NCBI GenBank assembly: GCA_938008165.1
Contig: CALLLP010000009.1
Coordinates: 49,537-113,536, forward strand
DNA: 64,000 nt
Reading direction: 5' to 3'
Source of the DNA: an uncultured Neomegalonema sp.
Lineage (GTDB): Bacteria > Pseudomonadota > Alphaproteobacteria > Rhodobacterales > Rhodobacteraceae
Notes under the pieces: generated by a model
Told to the model about the DNA's origin: nothing
Database searches by the model: none
The model's input: the letters and a program-made list of their open reading frames with translations, nothing else
Made by a program: the position numbers and the translations under genes
Part shown: piece after piece, positions 8,744 to 19,522 of the stretch
Position numbering within the stretch: the stretch's first letter is position 1
Layout: each line of letters begins with the position of its first letter

Positions 8744-10825
8744 ATGAGCGATGTATCCTATGATCTTGAGGGCCAGATCGCGGTCATCACCGTCGACAAT
8801 CCCCCGGTCAATGCGCTGTCTCGCGCGGTGCGAGACGGTATTCGACAGGCGTTTTCGCGCTTCGAAGCCGATGACGCCGCCGGGATCGCGGTCATTCTGG
8901 GTGCCGGACGCCTGTTCATCGGCGGCGCGGATATTTCGGAATTCGGCAAACCGCCTCACCCCCCCAGCCTGCCCGATGTCATCAACGGGATCGAGGCGGC
9001 CGCAAAGCCGGTGGTCGCGGCGATTCACGGAACGGCCCTTGGCGGCGGGTTGGAGGTGGCCTTGGGCGCGCATTATCGGCTGGCCATGCCCGGCGCGACA
9101 CTGGGCCTGCCGGAAGTAAAGCTTGGCATCCTGCCCGGCGCCGGGGGCACCCAGCGATTGCCCCGGCTCATCGGCACCGAGGCGGCCCTTCGGATGATAA
9201 CCGGCGGCACGCCCATCGCCGCCGAACAAGCGCTGGAAAACGGGCTGATCGACCGCATCGGCACGGGCGAGGATCTGCGCGCCGCCGCCCTCGATTACGC
9301 CGGTTTTCTGCTGGACGAGGGGGCCGCCCCGCGCCCGGTCGGTGCCCTGCCCCGGCCCGATGCCGCCCCGATCGACGCATGGCGCAAGACGCTGGAAAAA
9401 TCCGCGCGCGGCGAGGTCGCTCCCTTGACCGCGCTATGCGCCATCGACGCCGCCACCCGCCATGACATCCGCGAAGGACTGGCCGAGGAGCGGCGCTTAT
9501 TCATGCATTTGATGGAAACGCCCCAGCGCAGTGGGTTGATCCATGCCTTCTTTTCCGAGCGGGCCGTGGCCAAACTGCCGGAAATCAAGGGCATCGCCCC
9601 CCGCGCCATCCGCCATATCGGCGTGATCGGCGGCGGAACGATGGGGGCGGGCATCGCGACGAATGCCCTGCTCAGTGGACTATCCGTCACCCTCATCGAA
9701 CGCGACGCGCAAAGCGCCGAAAAGGCGCGTGGCACCATCACAGGCATTCTCGATGCCGCCGTCTCGCGCGGCATGCTCGATGCGCCGGGCCGCGAGGCGA
9801 TCCTGACGCAGCGTTTGCAGGCCGGGGCAGGTTATGACGCCCTGAAGGACACCGATCTCGTGATCGAGGCCGTCTTCGAGAATATGGACGTTAAAAAGGA
9901 CGTTTTCGCCAAGCTTGACGCCGTGATGCGCCCCGGTGCGATCCTTGCGACCAATACTTCCTATCTCGATATCGACGAGATCGCCGCGAGCACATCCCGG
10001 CCCGCCGATGTGATCGGCCTGCATTTCTTCTCGCCCGCGCATATCATGAAGCTGCTGGAGGTGGTGGTTGCGCAGGAAACCGCGCCCGATGTGGTCGCTA
10101 CCGCCTTCGCTCTGGCGAAAAAGCTGGGTAAGACCGCCGTTCGCGCCGGGGTTTGCGACGGGTTCATCGGCAATCGCATCCTGTCACACTATCGCACCGC
10201 CGCCGATCACATGGTTCTCGACGGGGCCAGCCCATACCGGATCGACGCGGCGCTGAAGGATTTTGGCTTTGCCATGGGGCCGTATCAGGTATCCGATCTG
10301 GCCGGTCTCGATATCGGCTATGCGACGCGCCAGCGAAAGGCCGCCAAGGCGCATCCCAAGGACCGCGCCCCCACCTTCGCCGATGCGCTGTATCACAAGG
10401 GCAGGCTGGGGCAGAAAACCGGGCGCGGCTACTATATCTACGATGCCGGGGATCGCCGGGGCCGACACGACCCCGAAATCGAGGCGATCGTGGCCGAGGC
10501 GCGCGCGCAAGAGGGCACGAATCCGCGCGAATTCGACGATGACGAAATCGTCCGCCGCTACATGGCCGCGATGGTCAATGAAGGCGCGCGGGTCGTCGAG
10601 GAGGGCATCGCGATGCGCCCGCTCGATGTGGATATGGTGTTTCTCTACGGCTACGGCTTTCCCCGGTGGCGCGGGGGACCGATGCATTATGCGGATACGG
10701 TCGGCCTTGACACCATCCTCGCGGATATCCGGCGCTTTGCCGAAACCGACGATCATTTCTGGACCCCTGCCCCGCTGCTGGAGCGGCTGGTGGTCGAGGG
10801 TCGCAGCTTTGCCAGCCTGAATTGA
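8744..10825 (+). CDS. 3-hydroxyacyl-CoA dehydrogenase / enoyl-CoA hydratase bifunctional protein (FadJ/PimF-like)
   Basis: N-terminal crotonase domain (ALGGGLEVALGAHYRLA, LPGAGGTQRLPRL) and C-terminal HCDH (IGVIGGGTMGAGIA, GLHFFSPAHIMKLLEVV). Confidence 0.95.
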   Translation: MSDVSYDLEGQIAVITVDNPPVNALSRAVRDGIRQAFSRFEADDAAGIAVILGAGRLFIGGADISEFGKPPHPPSLPDVINGIEAAAKPVVAAIHGTALGGGLEVALGAHYRLAMPGATLGLPEVKLGILPGAGGTQRLPRLIGTEAALRMITGGTPIAAEQALENGLIDRIGTGEDLRAAALDYAGFLLDEGAAPRPVGALPRPDAAPIDAWRKTLEKSARGEVAPLTALCAIDAATRHDIREGLAEERRLFMHLMETPQRSGLIHAFFSERAVAKLPEIKGIAPRAIRHIGVIGGGTMGAGIATNALLSGLSVTLIERDAQSAEKARGTITGILDAAVSRGMLDAPGREAILTQRLQAGAGYDALKDTDLVIEAVFENMDVKKDVFAKLDAVMRPGAILATNTSYLDIDEIAASTSRPADVIGLHFFSPAHIMKLLEVVVAQETAPDVVATAFALAKKLGKTAVRAGVCDGFIGNRILSHYRTAADHMVLDGASPYRIDAALKDFGFAMGPYQVSDLAGLDIGYATRQRKAAKAHPKDRAPTFADALYHKGRLGQKTGRGYYIYDAGDRRGRHDPEIEAIVAEARAQEGTNPREFDDDEIVRRYMAAMVNEGARVVEEGIAMRPLDVDMVFLYGYGFPRWRGGPMHYADTVGLDTILADIRRFAETDDHFWTPAPLLERLVVEGRSFASLN

Positions 10826-10835
10826 GGAAATACCC

Positions 10836-12011
10836 ATGTCCGATGCCGTCATCGTCTCGATCGCCCGAACCCCCATCGGCAAGGCCGGGCGCGGCGCGTT
10901 CAACATCACCCATGGCGCCACGATGGGCGGGCATGTCGCCGCCGAAGCCGTGCGCCGGGCCGGGATCGACCCCGCGCTGATCGAGGACAGCCTCTGGGGC
11001 TGCGGCTATCCCGAATATGCCACGGGCGGCAATATCGCGCGCCAGATCGTGCTGCGCGCGGGCCTGCCCGTCAGCATCGCGGGAACCACCGTCAACCGCT
11101 TTTGTGCCAGCGGATTGCAAGCCATCGCCATGGGCGGGCATATGATCAATGCCGAAGGGGCAAAGGCCGTTCTGGTCGGTGGGGTCGAGAGCATCTCGAT
11201 GGTCCAACCACCCCCCCGAAACGCGCGCGAGGCATGGCTGGAGACACAACGCCCTGACCTCTACCTGCCGATGATCGACACCGCCGATATCGTGGCCGAA
11301 CGCTACGGCATCACGCGCGAGGCGCAGGATGCGCTGGCCCTGCAAAGCCAGCAGCGCACGGCGGCGGCGCAGGAGGCGGGCCGCTTCGATGACGAGATCA
11401 CTCCCATCACCGTCACGATGCAAAAGAAAGACAAGGACAGCGGCGCGATCACCGATATCGACTACCGGATCGAAAAAGACGAATGCAACCGCCCGACGAC
11501 CACGCTGGAGGCGTTGCAAAAACTCGCCCCCGTCAAGGGCGAGGACAAATACATCACGGCGGGCAATGCCTCGCAACTCAGCGACGGGGCCGCAGCCTTG
11601 GTGATGATGCACCGCGCCGAGGCCGAGCGTCTGGACCTGACCCCAATGGGCGCGTTTCGCGGCTTTGCGGTCGCAGGGTGCGAACCGGACGAGATGGGCA
11701 TCGGTCCCGTCTATGCCGTGCCGCGCCTGCTGAAACGGCATGGCCTGACAATCGGCGACATCGATCTGTGGGAACTGAACGAAGCCTTTGCCAGTCAGGC
11801 GCTCTATTGCCGCGATACGCTGGGGATCGACAATGCGATCTGCAACGTCGATGGCGGCTCGATTGCCGTGGGGCACCCCTTCGGAATGACCGGCGCGCGC
11901 ATGGCCGGACATCTGTTGGTCGAGGGGCATCGCCGGGGTGCGAAACTGGGCGTCGTGACCATGTGCATCGGGGGCGGACAAGGGGCCGCTGGCCTGTTCG
12001 AAATCTACTGA
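10836..12011 (+). CDS. Acetyl-CoA acyltransferase (thiolase)
   Basis: Thiolase motifs VNRFCASGLQAIAMG, NVDGGSIAVGHPFGMTGARM, CIGGGQGAAGLFE. Confidence 0.95.
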   Translation: MSDAVIVSIARTPIGKAGRGAFNITHGATMGGHVAAEAVRRAGIDPALIEDSLWGCGYPEYATGGNIARQIVLRAGLPVSIAGTTVNRFCASGLQAIAMGGHMINAEGAKAVLVGGVESISMVQPPPRNAREAWLETQRPDLYLPMIDTADIVAERYGITREAQDALALQSQQRTAAAQEAGRFDDEITPITVTMQKKDKDSGAITDIDYRIEKDECNRPTTTLEALQKLAPVKGEDKYITAGNASQLSDGAAALVMMHRAEAERLDLTPMGAFRGFAVAGCEPDEMGIGPVYAVPRLLKRHGLTIGDIDLWELNEAFASQALYCRDTLGIDNAICNVDGGSIAVGHPFGMTGARMAGHLLVEGHRRGAKLGVVTMCIGGGQGAAGLFEIY

Positions 12012-12024
12012 GAAAGGCCGCGAC

Positions 12025-13221
12025 ATGGATCTGAGCTATACGGATGAGGAGCGCGCCTTCCGCGACGAGGTGCGGGCTTTCATGGCCGAGCACCTGCCCG
12101 CCTCTCTGTCGGATAAGGTCAAGCGGGGCCAGACGCTGACCAAGGCCGATCACGAGAAATGGCACGCGATCCTGAATGCGAAAGGCTGGCTCGCCGGAAA
12201 CTGGCCCGTTGCCTTTGGCGGGACCGGGTGGAACGCCGTGCAGCGCCATATCTTCGACGATGAGATGACCAAAGCGAGCGCCCCGCGCATCGTGCCGTTC
12301 GGGCTGGCCATGCTGGGACCAGTCTTGCAGAAATTCGGCTCGAAGGAACAGCAGGATTATTACCTGCCGCGCATTCTGAACGGCGATGACTGGTGGTGTC
12401 AGGGCTATTCCGAGCCGGGGGCGGGGTCCGATCTCGCCTCGGTCCGCACCACCGCCGAACGGGACGGGGACGATTATATCGTCAATGGACAGAAGACATG
12501 GACCACACTGGGCCAGCACGCCAATATGATCTTCTGTCTCGTGCGCAGCTCGAAGGAGGGCAAGCCGCAGGAGGGGATTTCATTCCTGCTGATCGACATG
12601 ACTGCGCCGGGCGTCACCATCCGTCCCATCGTGCTGATCGATGGCGAGCCGGAGGTGAACGAGGTGTTTTTCGACGCTGTGCGCGTGCCCGCCGCCAATC
12701 TGGTCGGCGAGGAGAACAAGGGCTGGACCTATGCCAAATACCTGCTCACCCATGAGCGCACAAATATCGCCGGGGTCGGGTTTGCGCGGGCGGGGCTGGA
12801 AAACCTCAAGCGCATTGCCCGGCTAGAGCGCGCAGACGGAAAACCGCTGATCCAGAACCCCCATTTCGCCGCCCGGATCGCGCGGGTCGAAATCGACCTG
12901 ATGGCAATGTCGACCACCAATCTGCGTGTCGTATCAAAAGCCGCCGCCGGACAGGCCCCCGGTGCCGAAAGCTCGATGCTGAAGATCAAGGGAACGGTAA
13001 TCCGTCAGGAAATCAACGCCCTGACGCGCAATGCGGTCGGTCCCTATGCCATGCCCTTCGCCAGCGAGGGCCTGACCGAAGGCAGCAACGCCGAACCGAT
13101 CGGGCCGGACTACGCCCGCGCGGCAACGGCGCAATACCTCAACAACCGCAAATTATCGATCTATGGCGGCTCGAACGAAGTGCAGCGCACGATCATCAGC
13201 AAAGCCATTCTGGAACTGTGA
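12025..13221 (+). CDS. Acyl-CoA dehydrogenase, PimC-like (large subunit)
   Basis: ACAD motifs WWCQGYSEPGAGSDLASVRT, GQKTWTT, YGGSNEVQRTIISKAIL; paired with a second ACAD. Confidence 0.92.
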   Translation: MDLSYTDEERAFRDEVRAFMAEHLPASLSDKVKRGQTLTKADHEKWHAILNAKGWLAGNWPVAFGGTGWNAVQRHIFDDEMTKASAPRIVPFGLAMLGPVLQKFGSKEQQDYYLPRILNGDDWWCQGYSEPGAGSDLASVRTTAERDGDDYIVNGQKTWTTLGQHANMIFCLVRSSKEGKPQEGISFLLIDMTAPGVTIRPIVLIDGEPEVNEVFFDAVRVPAANLVGEENKGWTYAKYLLTHERTNIAGVGFARAGLENLKRIARLERADGKPLIQNPHFAARIARVEIDLMAMSTTNLRVVSKAAAGQAPGAESSMLKIKGTVIRQEINALTRNAVGPYAMPFASEGLTEGSNAEPIGPDYARAATAQYLNNRKLSIYGGSNEVQRTIISKAILEL

Positions 13222-13231
13222 GGACGCCCCC

Positions 13232-14365
13232 TTGAATTTTGATCTGACCGATGAACGCCAGATGCTACAAGATGGCCTGCGCCGGTATCTGGGCGATGCG
13301 TATACGCCCGCCAGCGTTTCGGCGATCGACGCAGCGGAAAGGGGATTTTCGCCCGCTATCTGGCAGGGATTGGCCGAAATGGGCGTCATCGGCGCGCTGT
13401 TTGGTGAAGGGGATGGAGGATTTGGCGGCGCGGGGTTCGACATCGCGCTGGTCTTCGAAGAAATGGGGCGCATCGGCGCGGTCGATCCGCTGTTGGACAC
13501 GGCCATTCTGGGCGGAGGCTTGCTCGCCGCGCTGGGAACCGATGCGCAGGTATCCAGCGTCCGGGATGTGATCGATGGAACCATGCATCTGGCCCTCGCC
13601 CATGGCGAACCGACCAGCCGCTACGACCTCACCCGCGTCACAACAACCGCGCAGAAAACGCCGACCGGCTATCGCCTTGATGGCCGCAAGGCGGTCGTGG
13701 TCAATGCCCCCGCCGCCGATATGATCATCGTCAGTGCCCGTACAAACGGGAACATGGCGGAGGCGAACGGGATCAGCCTGTTCCTGCTGCCCGCCGATAC
13801 CCCCGGCCTGACCCTGCGCAGCTATCCCATGGCGGGGGGCGGACAGGCGGCGGAAATCGTGCTCGACGGGGTCGAGATCGGAAACGCTGCCCGGCTTGGC
13901 CCGGAAAACGCAGCGCTGGGCGCGCTGGAGACGGCCACGGCCCGCGCCATCCTCGCCATTTCGGCGGAAGCGCTGGGCCTGATGGAAGCGATCCGCGCCC
14001 TGACCACCGATTACCTGAAGACCCGCAAGCAATTCGGCAAGCCCATCGGCCAGTTTCAGGCCCTACAGCACCGGATGGCCGATATGCTGATCGAGATCGA
14101 ACAGGCGCGCTCGGCGGTGATCAATCTGGCCGGGCATATCGATGCCCCTGCCGCCCTGCGCGATACCCATGTCAGCGCCACCAAAAACCTGATCGGCATC
14201 GTTGCAAAGCAGGTCGTGGAAGAAAGCATCCAGATGCATGGCGGCATCGGGATGACCCAAGAATACGCCCTCGGACACCTCGCCAAGCGGTTGACGATGG
14301 TGGATCATCGCTTTGGCGACACCACCCATCACCTCGAACGCTTCATCACGCTGGCGGTCGCCTGA
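13232..14365 (+). CDS. Acyl-CoA dehydrogenase, PimD-like (small subunit); probable TTG start
   Basis: ACAD fold (DYLKTRKQFGKPIGQFQALQHRMADM, QMHGGIGMTQEYALGHLAKRL); MNFDLTDERQ N-terminus from TTG 13232. Confidence 0.9.
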   Translation: MNFDLTDERQMLQDGLRRYLGDAYTPASVSAIDAAERGFSPAIWQGLAEMGVIGALFGEGDGGFGGAGFDIALVFEEMGRIGAVDPLLDTAILGGGLLAALGTDAQVSSVRDVIDGTMHLALAHGEPTSRYDLTRVTTTAQKTPTGYRLDGRKAVVVNAPAADMIIVSARTNGNMAEANGISLFLLPADTPGLTLRSYPMAGGGQAAEIVLDGVEIGNAARLGPENAALGALETATARAILAISAEALGLMEAIRALTTDYLKTRKQFGKPIGQFQALQHRMADMLIEIEQARSAVINLAGHIDAPAALRDTHVSATKNLIGIVAKQVVEESIQMHGGIGMTQEYALGHLAKRLTMVDHRFGDTTHHLERFITLAVA

Positions 14366-14367
14366 CC

Positions 14368-14778
14368 ATGGCCCCGACCGGCATCATCGAAAACGAGACC
14401 GGCACCCAATGCCTGATCGGCTATGTTCTGGATGTCGGCCAGCCGGATCGGCGCGCGCGGTGTCGCCTGACGCTGGGCGAAGCCCATCTGAACCGCCATG
14501 GGGTCGTGCATGGCGGCATCGTCGCGACCTTGCTGGATAATGCCCTAGGAGCAACCGCCAGCCTGACCGTCGACGAGACGGGCCGCGTGCCCTTTCTGAC
14601 CGTGACGCTGACCACCAGTTTCATCGCCTCTGCCCCCGCGGGAGCGGTGCTGTCGGCGGTGGGGACGGTTCGTGGCGGCGGGCGATCGCTCTTGTTTCTC
14701 GATGGGGAAGTGACGGATCAAGAGGGCACTCTCATCGCACAGGCAAGCGGTGTGTTCAAACGCGTGCCCCACCGCTGA
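14368..14778 (+). CDS. PaaI-type hotdog-fold thioesterase
   Basis: HLNRHGVVHGGIVATLLDNALG motif. Confidence 0.9.
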   Translation: MAPTGIIENETGTQCLIGYVLDVGQPDRRARCRLTLGEAHLNRHGVVHGGIVATLLDNALGATASLTVDETGRVPFLTVTLTTSFIASAPAGAVLSAVGTVRGGGRSLLFLDGEVTDQEGTLIAQASGVFKRVPHR

Positions 14779-14792
14779 CACCGCCCGAAAGG

Positions 14793-15596
14793 ATGTTCAT
14801 GGACCCCTTGGCCTATTACGAGGATCGCGGCGACCGGCTGGTGGTGGTGAATGCCAATACCGCCAAGCGCAACGCCCTGTCGCCGGACTATTACCGGGTC
14901 ATGCACAAGGCGATGGCCCTCGCGGCGGCGGAGGCGCGGATCGCTTGTGTCATCCTGCACGGGGCGGAGGGATTTTTCTGCTCAGGAGGGGATCTGGGAA
15001 TGCTCGCCTCGCGCCGCGAGGCCAGCCATGACCTGCGCCTCTCGAAGATCGAGGATTTGCACGATGTCATCCGCGCAATCATGGCCTGCCCCAAACCCGT
15101 CATCGCCGCCATCGAAGGCGGTGCCGCAGGCGCGGGGGTGTCGGTCGCCTTTGCCTGCGACATGATCGTCGCCGCCGAGGATGCGACCTTTACCGTGGCC
15201 TATGTCAAGGCCGGGCTGGTGCCCGATGGGGGGCTGACGGGCACGGTCGCGGCGCATATCCCCCGCGCGATGCTGATGCGGATGGCCTTGCTGGGCGAGC
15301 CGGTGAGTGCGCAGCGGCTGCATGAGATCGGCGCATTATCCGAATGTACGCCACCGGGCGAGGCGCTTACCGCCGCGCACCGGCTAGGCGATGCGCTGGC
15401 ACGGGGCCCGATGACAGCGCAGGGCGCGATCAAGGCGCTGGTCATCCCCGCCTATACCCGCCCCCTGCCCAAGCAGATGGATGCAGAGCGCGATGCCATG
15501 GCTCAGGCCATCGGCGCGCCCGAAGCGGGGGAAGGCATCGGCGCCTTTCTCGAAAAGCGCCGTCCTGATTTTCAGCGCCTGCGAGGCAAACCATGA
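14793..15596 (+). CDS. Enoyl-CoA hydratase/isomerase family protein
   Basis: Crotonase motifs GAEGFFCSGGDLGML, AIEGGAAGAGVSVAFACDMIVA. Confidence 0.92.
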   Translation: MFMDPLAYYEDRGDRLVVVNANTAKRNALSPDYYRVMHKAMALAAAEARIACVILHGAEGFFCSGGDLGMLASRREASHDLRLSKIEDLHDVIRAIMACPKPVIAAIEGGAAGAGVSVAFACDMIVAAEDATFTVAYVKAGLVPDGGLTGTVAAHIPRAMLMRMALLGEPVSAQRLHEIGALSECTPPGEALTAAHRLGDALARGPMTAQGAIKALVIPAYTRPLPKQMDAERDAMAQAIGAPEAGEGIGAFLEKRRPDFQRLRGKP

Positions 15597-16585
15597 CCCA
15601 TCCTGTCTTCGACACCGCCGTCACGCGGGCCTATGGGTGCCGGATGCCCATCGTGGCGGGGGGGCTGATGTGGCTGTCGGATGCCCGCTATGTCGCGGCG
15701 GCGGCCCATGCGGGGGTGATGTCCTTCATTACCGCAGCCAGCTTTCCCGACCCGGATGACCTGCGCCGGGAAATCGCGACCTGCCGCGACCTCTGCGATG
15801 GCCGGGCCTTTGGCGTGAATGTCTCCATGCTGCCAAAACTGGTCGAGGGAGAGAAGATCGCGGATACCTTTCGCCTGATCGCAGAGGAAGGCGTGCGCTT
15901 TGTCGAGACGTCGGGGCGAAACCCAGATGCCTTCATGCCGATCCTCAAGGATGCCGGTATCCATGTGCTGCACAAGGTGCCAAGCGTGCGCTATGCGGTA
16001 AAGGCGCAATCGGTGGGGGTCGATATGGTCTCGATCGTCGGGGCGGAATGCGGCGGGCATCCGGGGATGGATCTGGTGGGCAGTATGGTCAATCAGGCGC
16101 TGGCCGAACGGCGGCTGGATATTCCGTTCCTGATCGGCGGCGGCATCGGTGCAGGCAGTCAGCTTATCGCCGCATTGGCCTGCGGGGCCGCCGGGGTCGT
16201 GATCGGCACGCGGTTTCTGGTGGCAGAGGAAATCGCGGCCCATCACGGCTATAAACAGGCTCTGGTCGAGGCGACCGAGCGCGATACAGCCCTGACGATG
16301 GCCAGTGTACGCAATACGATCCGCACCCTGCGCAACGAAACGACCGATCTGGTGACGAGGCTGGAAACCGAAAACCCCCATATCGGCATTGCGGCGCTGA
16401 TGCCCCATGTTTCGGGCGCCATCGGTCGCCACGCTTATGAAACCGGGGATGTATCGCGCGGGATGCTCTCGGCGGGGCAATCGCTGGGCCTGACCGACCG
16501 GATCGCCCCCTTGGCCGATATCGTGGCGCAACTGGAACACGAGGCGGAAACCGCCCTTGCCCGCTTGTCGGCCCTGTCATCATGA
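15593..16585 (+). CDS. Nitronate monooxygenase / 2-nitropropane dioxygenase-like flavoprotein
   Basis: TIM-barrel FMN motifs (IVGAECGGHPGMDLVG, IPFLIGGGIGAGSQLIAALACGAAGVVIGTRFLVAEE); ATGA-type overlap with preceding gene. Confidence 0.85.
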   Translation: MTHPVFDTAVTRAYGCRMPIVAGGLMWLSDARYVAAAAHAGVMSFITAASFPDPDDLRREIATCRDLCDGRAFGVNVSMLPKLVEGEKIADTFRLIAEEGVRFVETSGRNPDAFMPILKDAGIHVLHKVPSVRYAVKAQSVGVDMVSIVGAECGGHPGMDLVGSMVNQALAERRLDIPFLIGGGIGAGSQLIAALACGAAGVVIGTRFLVAEEIAAHHGYKQALVEATERDTALTMASVRNTIRTLRNETTDLVTRLETENPHIGIAALMPHVSGAIGRHAYETGDVSRGMLSAGQSLGLTDRIAPLADIVAQLEHEAETALARLSALSS

Positions 16586-18102
16586 CCCCCCGCCATATCC
16601 ACGACCTTATCGCCGAACAGGCGACCCACAGGCCGGACGCTCCGGCGATCATCGATCCCCATCACGGCGTGCGCAGCTACAGCGCGTATCAGGCCGCCAT
16701 TACGGAGGCCGCCGCCCTGCTGCGTGATCATGGCGTCCAACCAGATGACCGCGTACTGATCGTCGCTGAAAATTGTCTCGCTACGGCGGTCTTCCTGTTC
16801 GCCACCAGCACAGTCGGGGCCTATGCGATTCCAATCAACGCGCGCATGACCGGGGCGGAAATCAAACGCGTCATTGATCATTCGACACCCCGCCTCACGC
16901 TCTACACCACCGAAGCCTCGCCCGAAGCGGCCACTCATGCCGCCAATGCGGGTGCAACAGCGCATGACACGAGTTTCGGCACTTTCGCCCTCAAGATCAC
17001 AGGGGACAGCATCCCTGCCCGGATGGCGGGCGACGAGACGGCGATCATTCTCTACACCACCGGCACGACAGGCGACCCGAAAGGCGTGATGCTGACCCAT
17101 GCGAATCTTTTATTCGCGGGGGCGGCATCGGCGAGGCTGCGCGCGATCGTGGCCGAAGACCGGATCTATGGCGTCCTGCCCCTGAGCCATGTCTTCGGCG
17201 TCGCCTCGATGCTGATGGCCTCCAGCCATGTCGGGGCGACCATTCAACTCGAAACACGGTTTCGGCCCGATGATCTGTATGCCGCGCTGATGAACGGCGT
17301 GACCGTCTTTCCCGCCGTGCCACAGATGCATGCCCTGCTGATGCAATACACCAAGGAAAACGGCATCGAGCGGCTGGAAGGCAGCAAGCTGCGCTACGTC
17401 TCCTCCGGGGCCGCCCCCCTCGACCCCGCATGGAAGCGCAAGGCGGAGGCGTTCTACGGTCTGGCGCTTCAGAACGGATACGGCATGACCGAAAGCACCG
17501 CCGGGATATGCGCCACCAGCAACCCCATCGGCACGCCCGATACCAGCGTCGGACCGCCCCTGCCCGGTATCGACATCCGGCTCGACACGACCGTCAGTGC
17601 CGAGGATGGCGTGGGCGAAATCCTGACGCGGGGGCCGCATGTCATGAAGGGCTATTTCAACAATCCCGACGAGACCGCCAAAACCATCGACGGGGCGGGG
17701 TGGCTGCGCACGGGCGATCTGGGCCAGATCGACGCGCTGGGCAATCTGCATGTTGTGGGCCGCTGCAAGGAGCTTATTATCCGGGGAGGCTTCAACGTCT
17801 ATCCCCCCGAAGTCGAGGCCGCCCTGAACAATCATCCCGATATCATCCAATCCGCCGTGATCGGACGCCGGATCGAGGGCGGTAACGAAGAAATTCTCGC
17901 TTTTGTGCAATGTAGCGACCCGACAGGTCTTGACCTTGCGGAGCTAAAGTCTTTCGTTGCCGATCATCTGGCCAGTTACAAGCGCCCCTCGCGCATTCTG
18001 CCCGTCTTGCAGCTACCGGCCGCGGCCACCGGCAAGCTGCTGAAACACAAATTGCTGTCAACCTTCGCCGATATGCTGGCGCAAACAGACCCCAAGGAGT
18101 AA
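16582..18102 (+). CDS. AMP-dependent acyl-CoA synthetase/ligase
   Basis: AMP-binding motif [50 protein letters not shown]. Confidence 0.95.
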   Translation: MTPRHIHDLIAEQATHRPDAPAIIDPHHGVRSYSAYQAAITEAAALLRDHGVQPDDRVLIVAENCLATAVFLFATSTVGAYAIPINARMTGAEIKRVIDHSTPRLTLYTTEASPEAATHAANAGATAHDTSFGTFALKITGDSIPARMAGDETAIILYTTGTTGDPKGVMLTHANLLFAGAASARLRAIVAEDRIYGVLPLSHVFGVASMLMASSHVGATIQLETRFRPDDLYAALMNGVTVFPAVPQMHALLMQYTKENGIERLEGSKLRYVSSGAAPLDPAWKRKAEAFYGLALQNGYGMTESTAGICATSNPIGTPDTSVGPPLPGIDIRLDTTVSAEDGVGEILTRGPHVMKGYFNNPDETAKTIDGAGWLRTGDLGQIDALGNLHVVGRCKELIIRGGFNVYPPEVEAALNNHPDIIQSAVIGRRIEGGNEEILAFVQCSDPTGLDLAELKSFVADHLASYKRPSRILPVLQLPAAATGKLLKHKLLSTFADMLAQTDPKE

Positions 18103-18106
18103 TCAT

Positions 18107-19318
18107 ATGCCTAAGGATATCGCAGGAACCGGCCCCGATCTCGCCGCCTTCGACTGGGCGGATGCCTTCTATCTCGAAGATCAGCTATCCGAGGACGAGC
18201 GCATGTTGCGCGACGCGGCCCGCAGCTTTGCTCAGGATCGCCTGCAACCGCGCGTGATCGATTCCTATCGCGAGGAAACCTCCGATCCGGGCATTTTCCG
18301 CGAGATGGGCGAAGCGGGTCTGCTGGGCGTGACCGCATCCGAGGAATATGGTGGCCTTGGCGCCTCCTACGTCACCTATGGCCTGATCGCGCGGGAGATT
18401 GAGCGCGTCGATAGCGGCTATCGCTCGATGATGAGTGTGCAATCCTCGCTCGTGATCTATCCCATCCAAGCCTATGGATCGGAAGAACAGCGCCAGAAAT
18501 ACCTGCCCAAACTGATTTCCGGCGAGAGCATCGGCTGTTTCGGCCTGACCGAACCCGATGCGGGATCGGACCCCGCCGGAATGAAAACGACGGCGAAGAA
18601 GACCGAAGACGGCTATGTGCTGAACGGGTCGAAAATGTGGATTTCGAACGCCCCCTTCGCGGATGTCTTCGTGGTCTGGGCCAAATCCGAGGCCCATGGC
18701 GGCAAGATTCGCGGCTTCGTGCTCGAAAAAGGGATGAAGGGCCTGTCCGCGCCGAAAATCGGGGGCAAGCTGTCGCTGCGCGCCTCGACCACGGGCGAAA
18801 TCGTGATGGAGAACGTGGCCGTTGGCGAGGACGCGCTATTGCCGGGGGTTCAGGGCCTGAAAGGCCCCTTCGGATGCCTCAACCGGGCGCGCTATGGCAT
18901 CGCATGGGGCGTGATGGGCGCGGCGGAATTCTGCTTCCATGCCGCGCGGCAATACGGTCTCGACCGCAAGCAATTCGGCAAACCCCTCGCCCAAACCCAG
19001 CTTTTCCAGAAAAAGCTGGCCGATATGGAGACCGAAATCGCGCTTGGCCTTCAGGCGACCTTGCGGGTCGGTCAGTTGATGGATGCAGGCCGCGCCGCGC
19101 CCGAAATGATCTCCATCATCAAGCGCAACAATTGCGGCAAGGCCCTCGATATCGCGCGGCAATCCCGCGACATGCATGGCGGCAACGGCATTTCGGAGGA
19201 ATTCCAGATCATGCGCCACATGCTCAATCTGGAAACCGTCAACACCTATGAGGGCACCCATGACGTCCATGCGTTGATCCTTGGGCGCGCGATCACCGGC
19301 CTTCAGGCGTTTTTCTGA
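18107..19318 (+). CDS. Glutaryl-CoA dehydrogenase-like acyl-CoA dehydrogenase
   Basis: [23 protein letters not shown]-terminus, [18 protein letters not shown]-terminal [25 protein letters not shown] typical of GcdH. Confidence 0.88.
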   Translation: MPKDIAGTGPDLAAFDWADAFYLEDQLSEDERMLRDAARSFAQDRLQPRVIDSYREETSDPGIFREMGEAGLLGVTASEEYGGLGASYVTYGLIAREIERVDSGYRSMMSVQSSLVIYPIQAYGSEEQRQKYLPKLISGESIGCFGLTEPDAGSDPAGMKTTAKKTEDGYVLNGSKMWISNAPFADVFVVWAKSEAHGGKIRGFVLEKGMKGLSAPKIGGKLSLRASTTGEIVMENVAVGEDALLPGVQGLKGPFGCLNRARYGIAWGVMGAAEFCFHAARQYGLDRKQFGKPLAQTQLFQKKLADMETEIALGLQATLRVGQLMDAGRAAPEMISIIKRNNCGKALDIARQSRDMHGGNGISEEFQIMRHMLNLETVNTYEGTHDVHALILGRAITGLQAFF

Positions 19319-19450
19319 TCGCTCCCCGCGCGCCCGGATGATCGGGCAGGGGGCAAAACGACCTGAGCGCAGGGTGCGACCTGTCGATATGCTGGATACG
19401 CTGGTATGATAATGACCGGATTTGCTGGCCCCTTCGACCCGGACATGCAA

Positions 19451-19490
19451 GCCCGTGCCAGCCCCGGCGCGCTGGCACGGGCGGTCTTTA
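19451..19490 (+). terminator. Strong hairpin terminator candidate after the acyl-CoA operon
   Basis: Perfect 12-bp stem GCCCGTGCCAGC/GCTGGCACGGGC, 8-nt loop, followed by GGTCTTTA. Confidence 0.75.
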
Positions 19491-19522
19491 CCATGCCTGA
19501 CGACCGCGCCCTGAACGATCCC

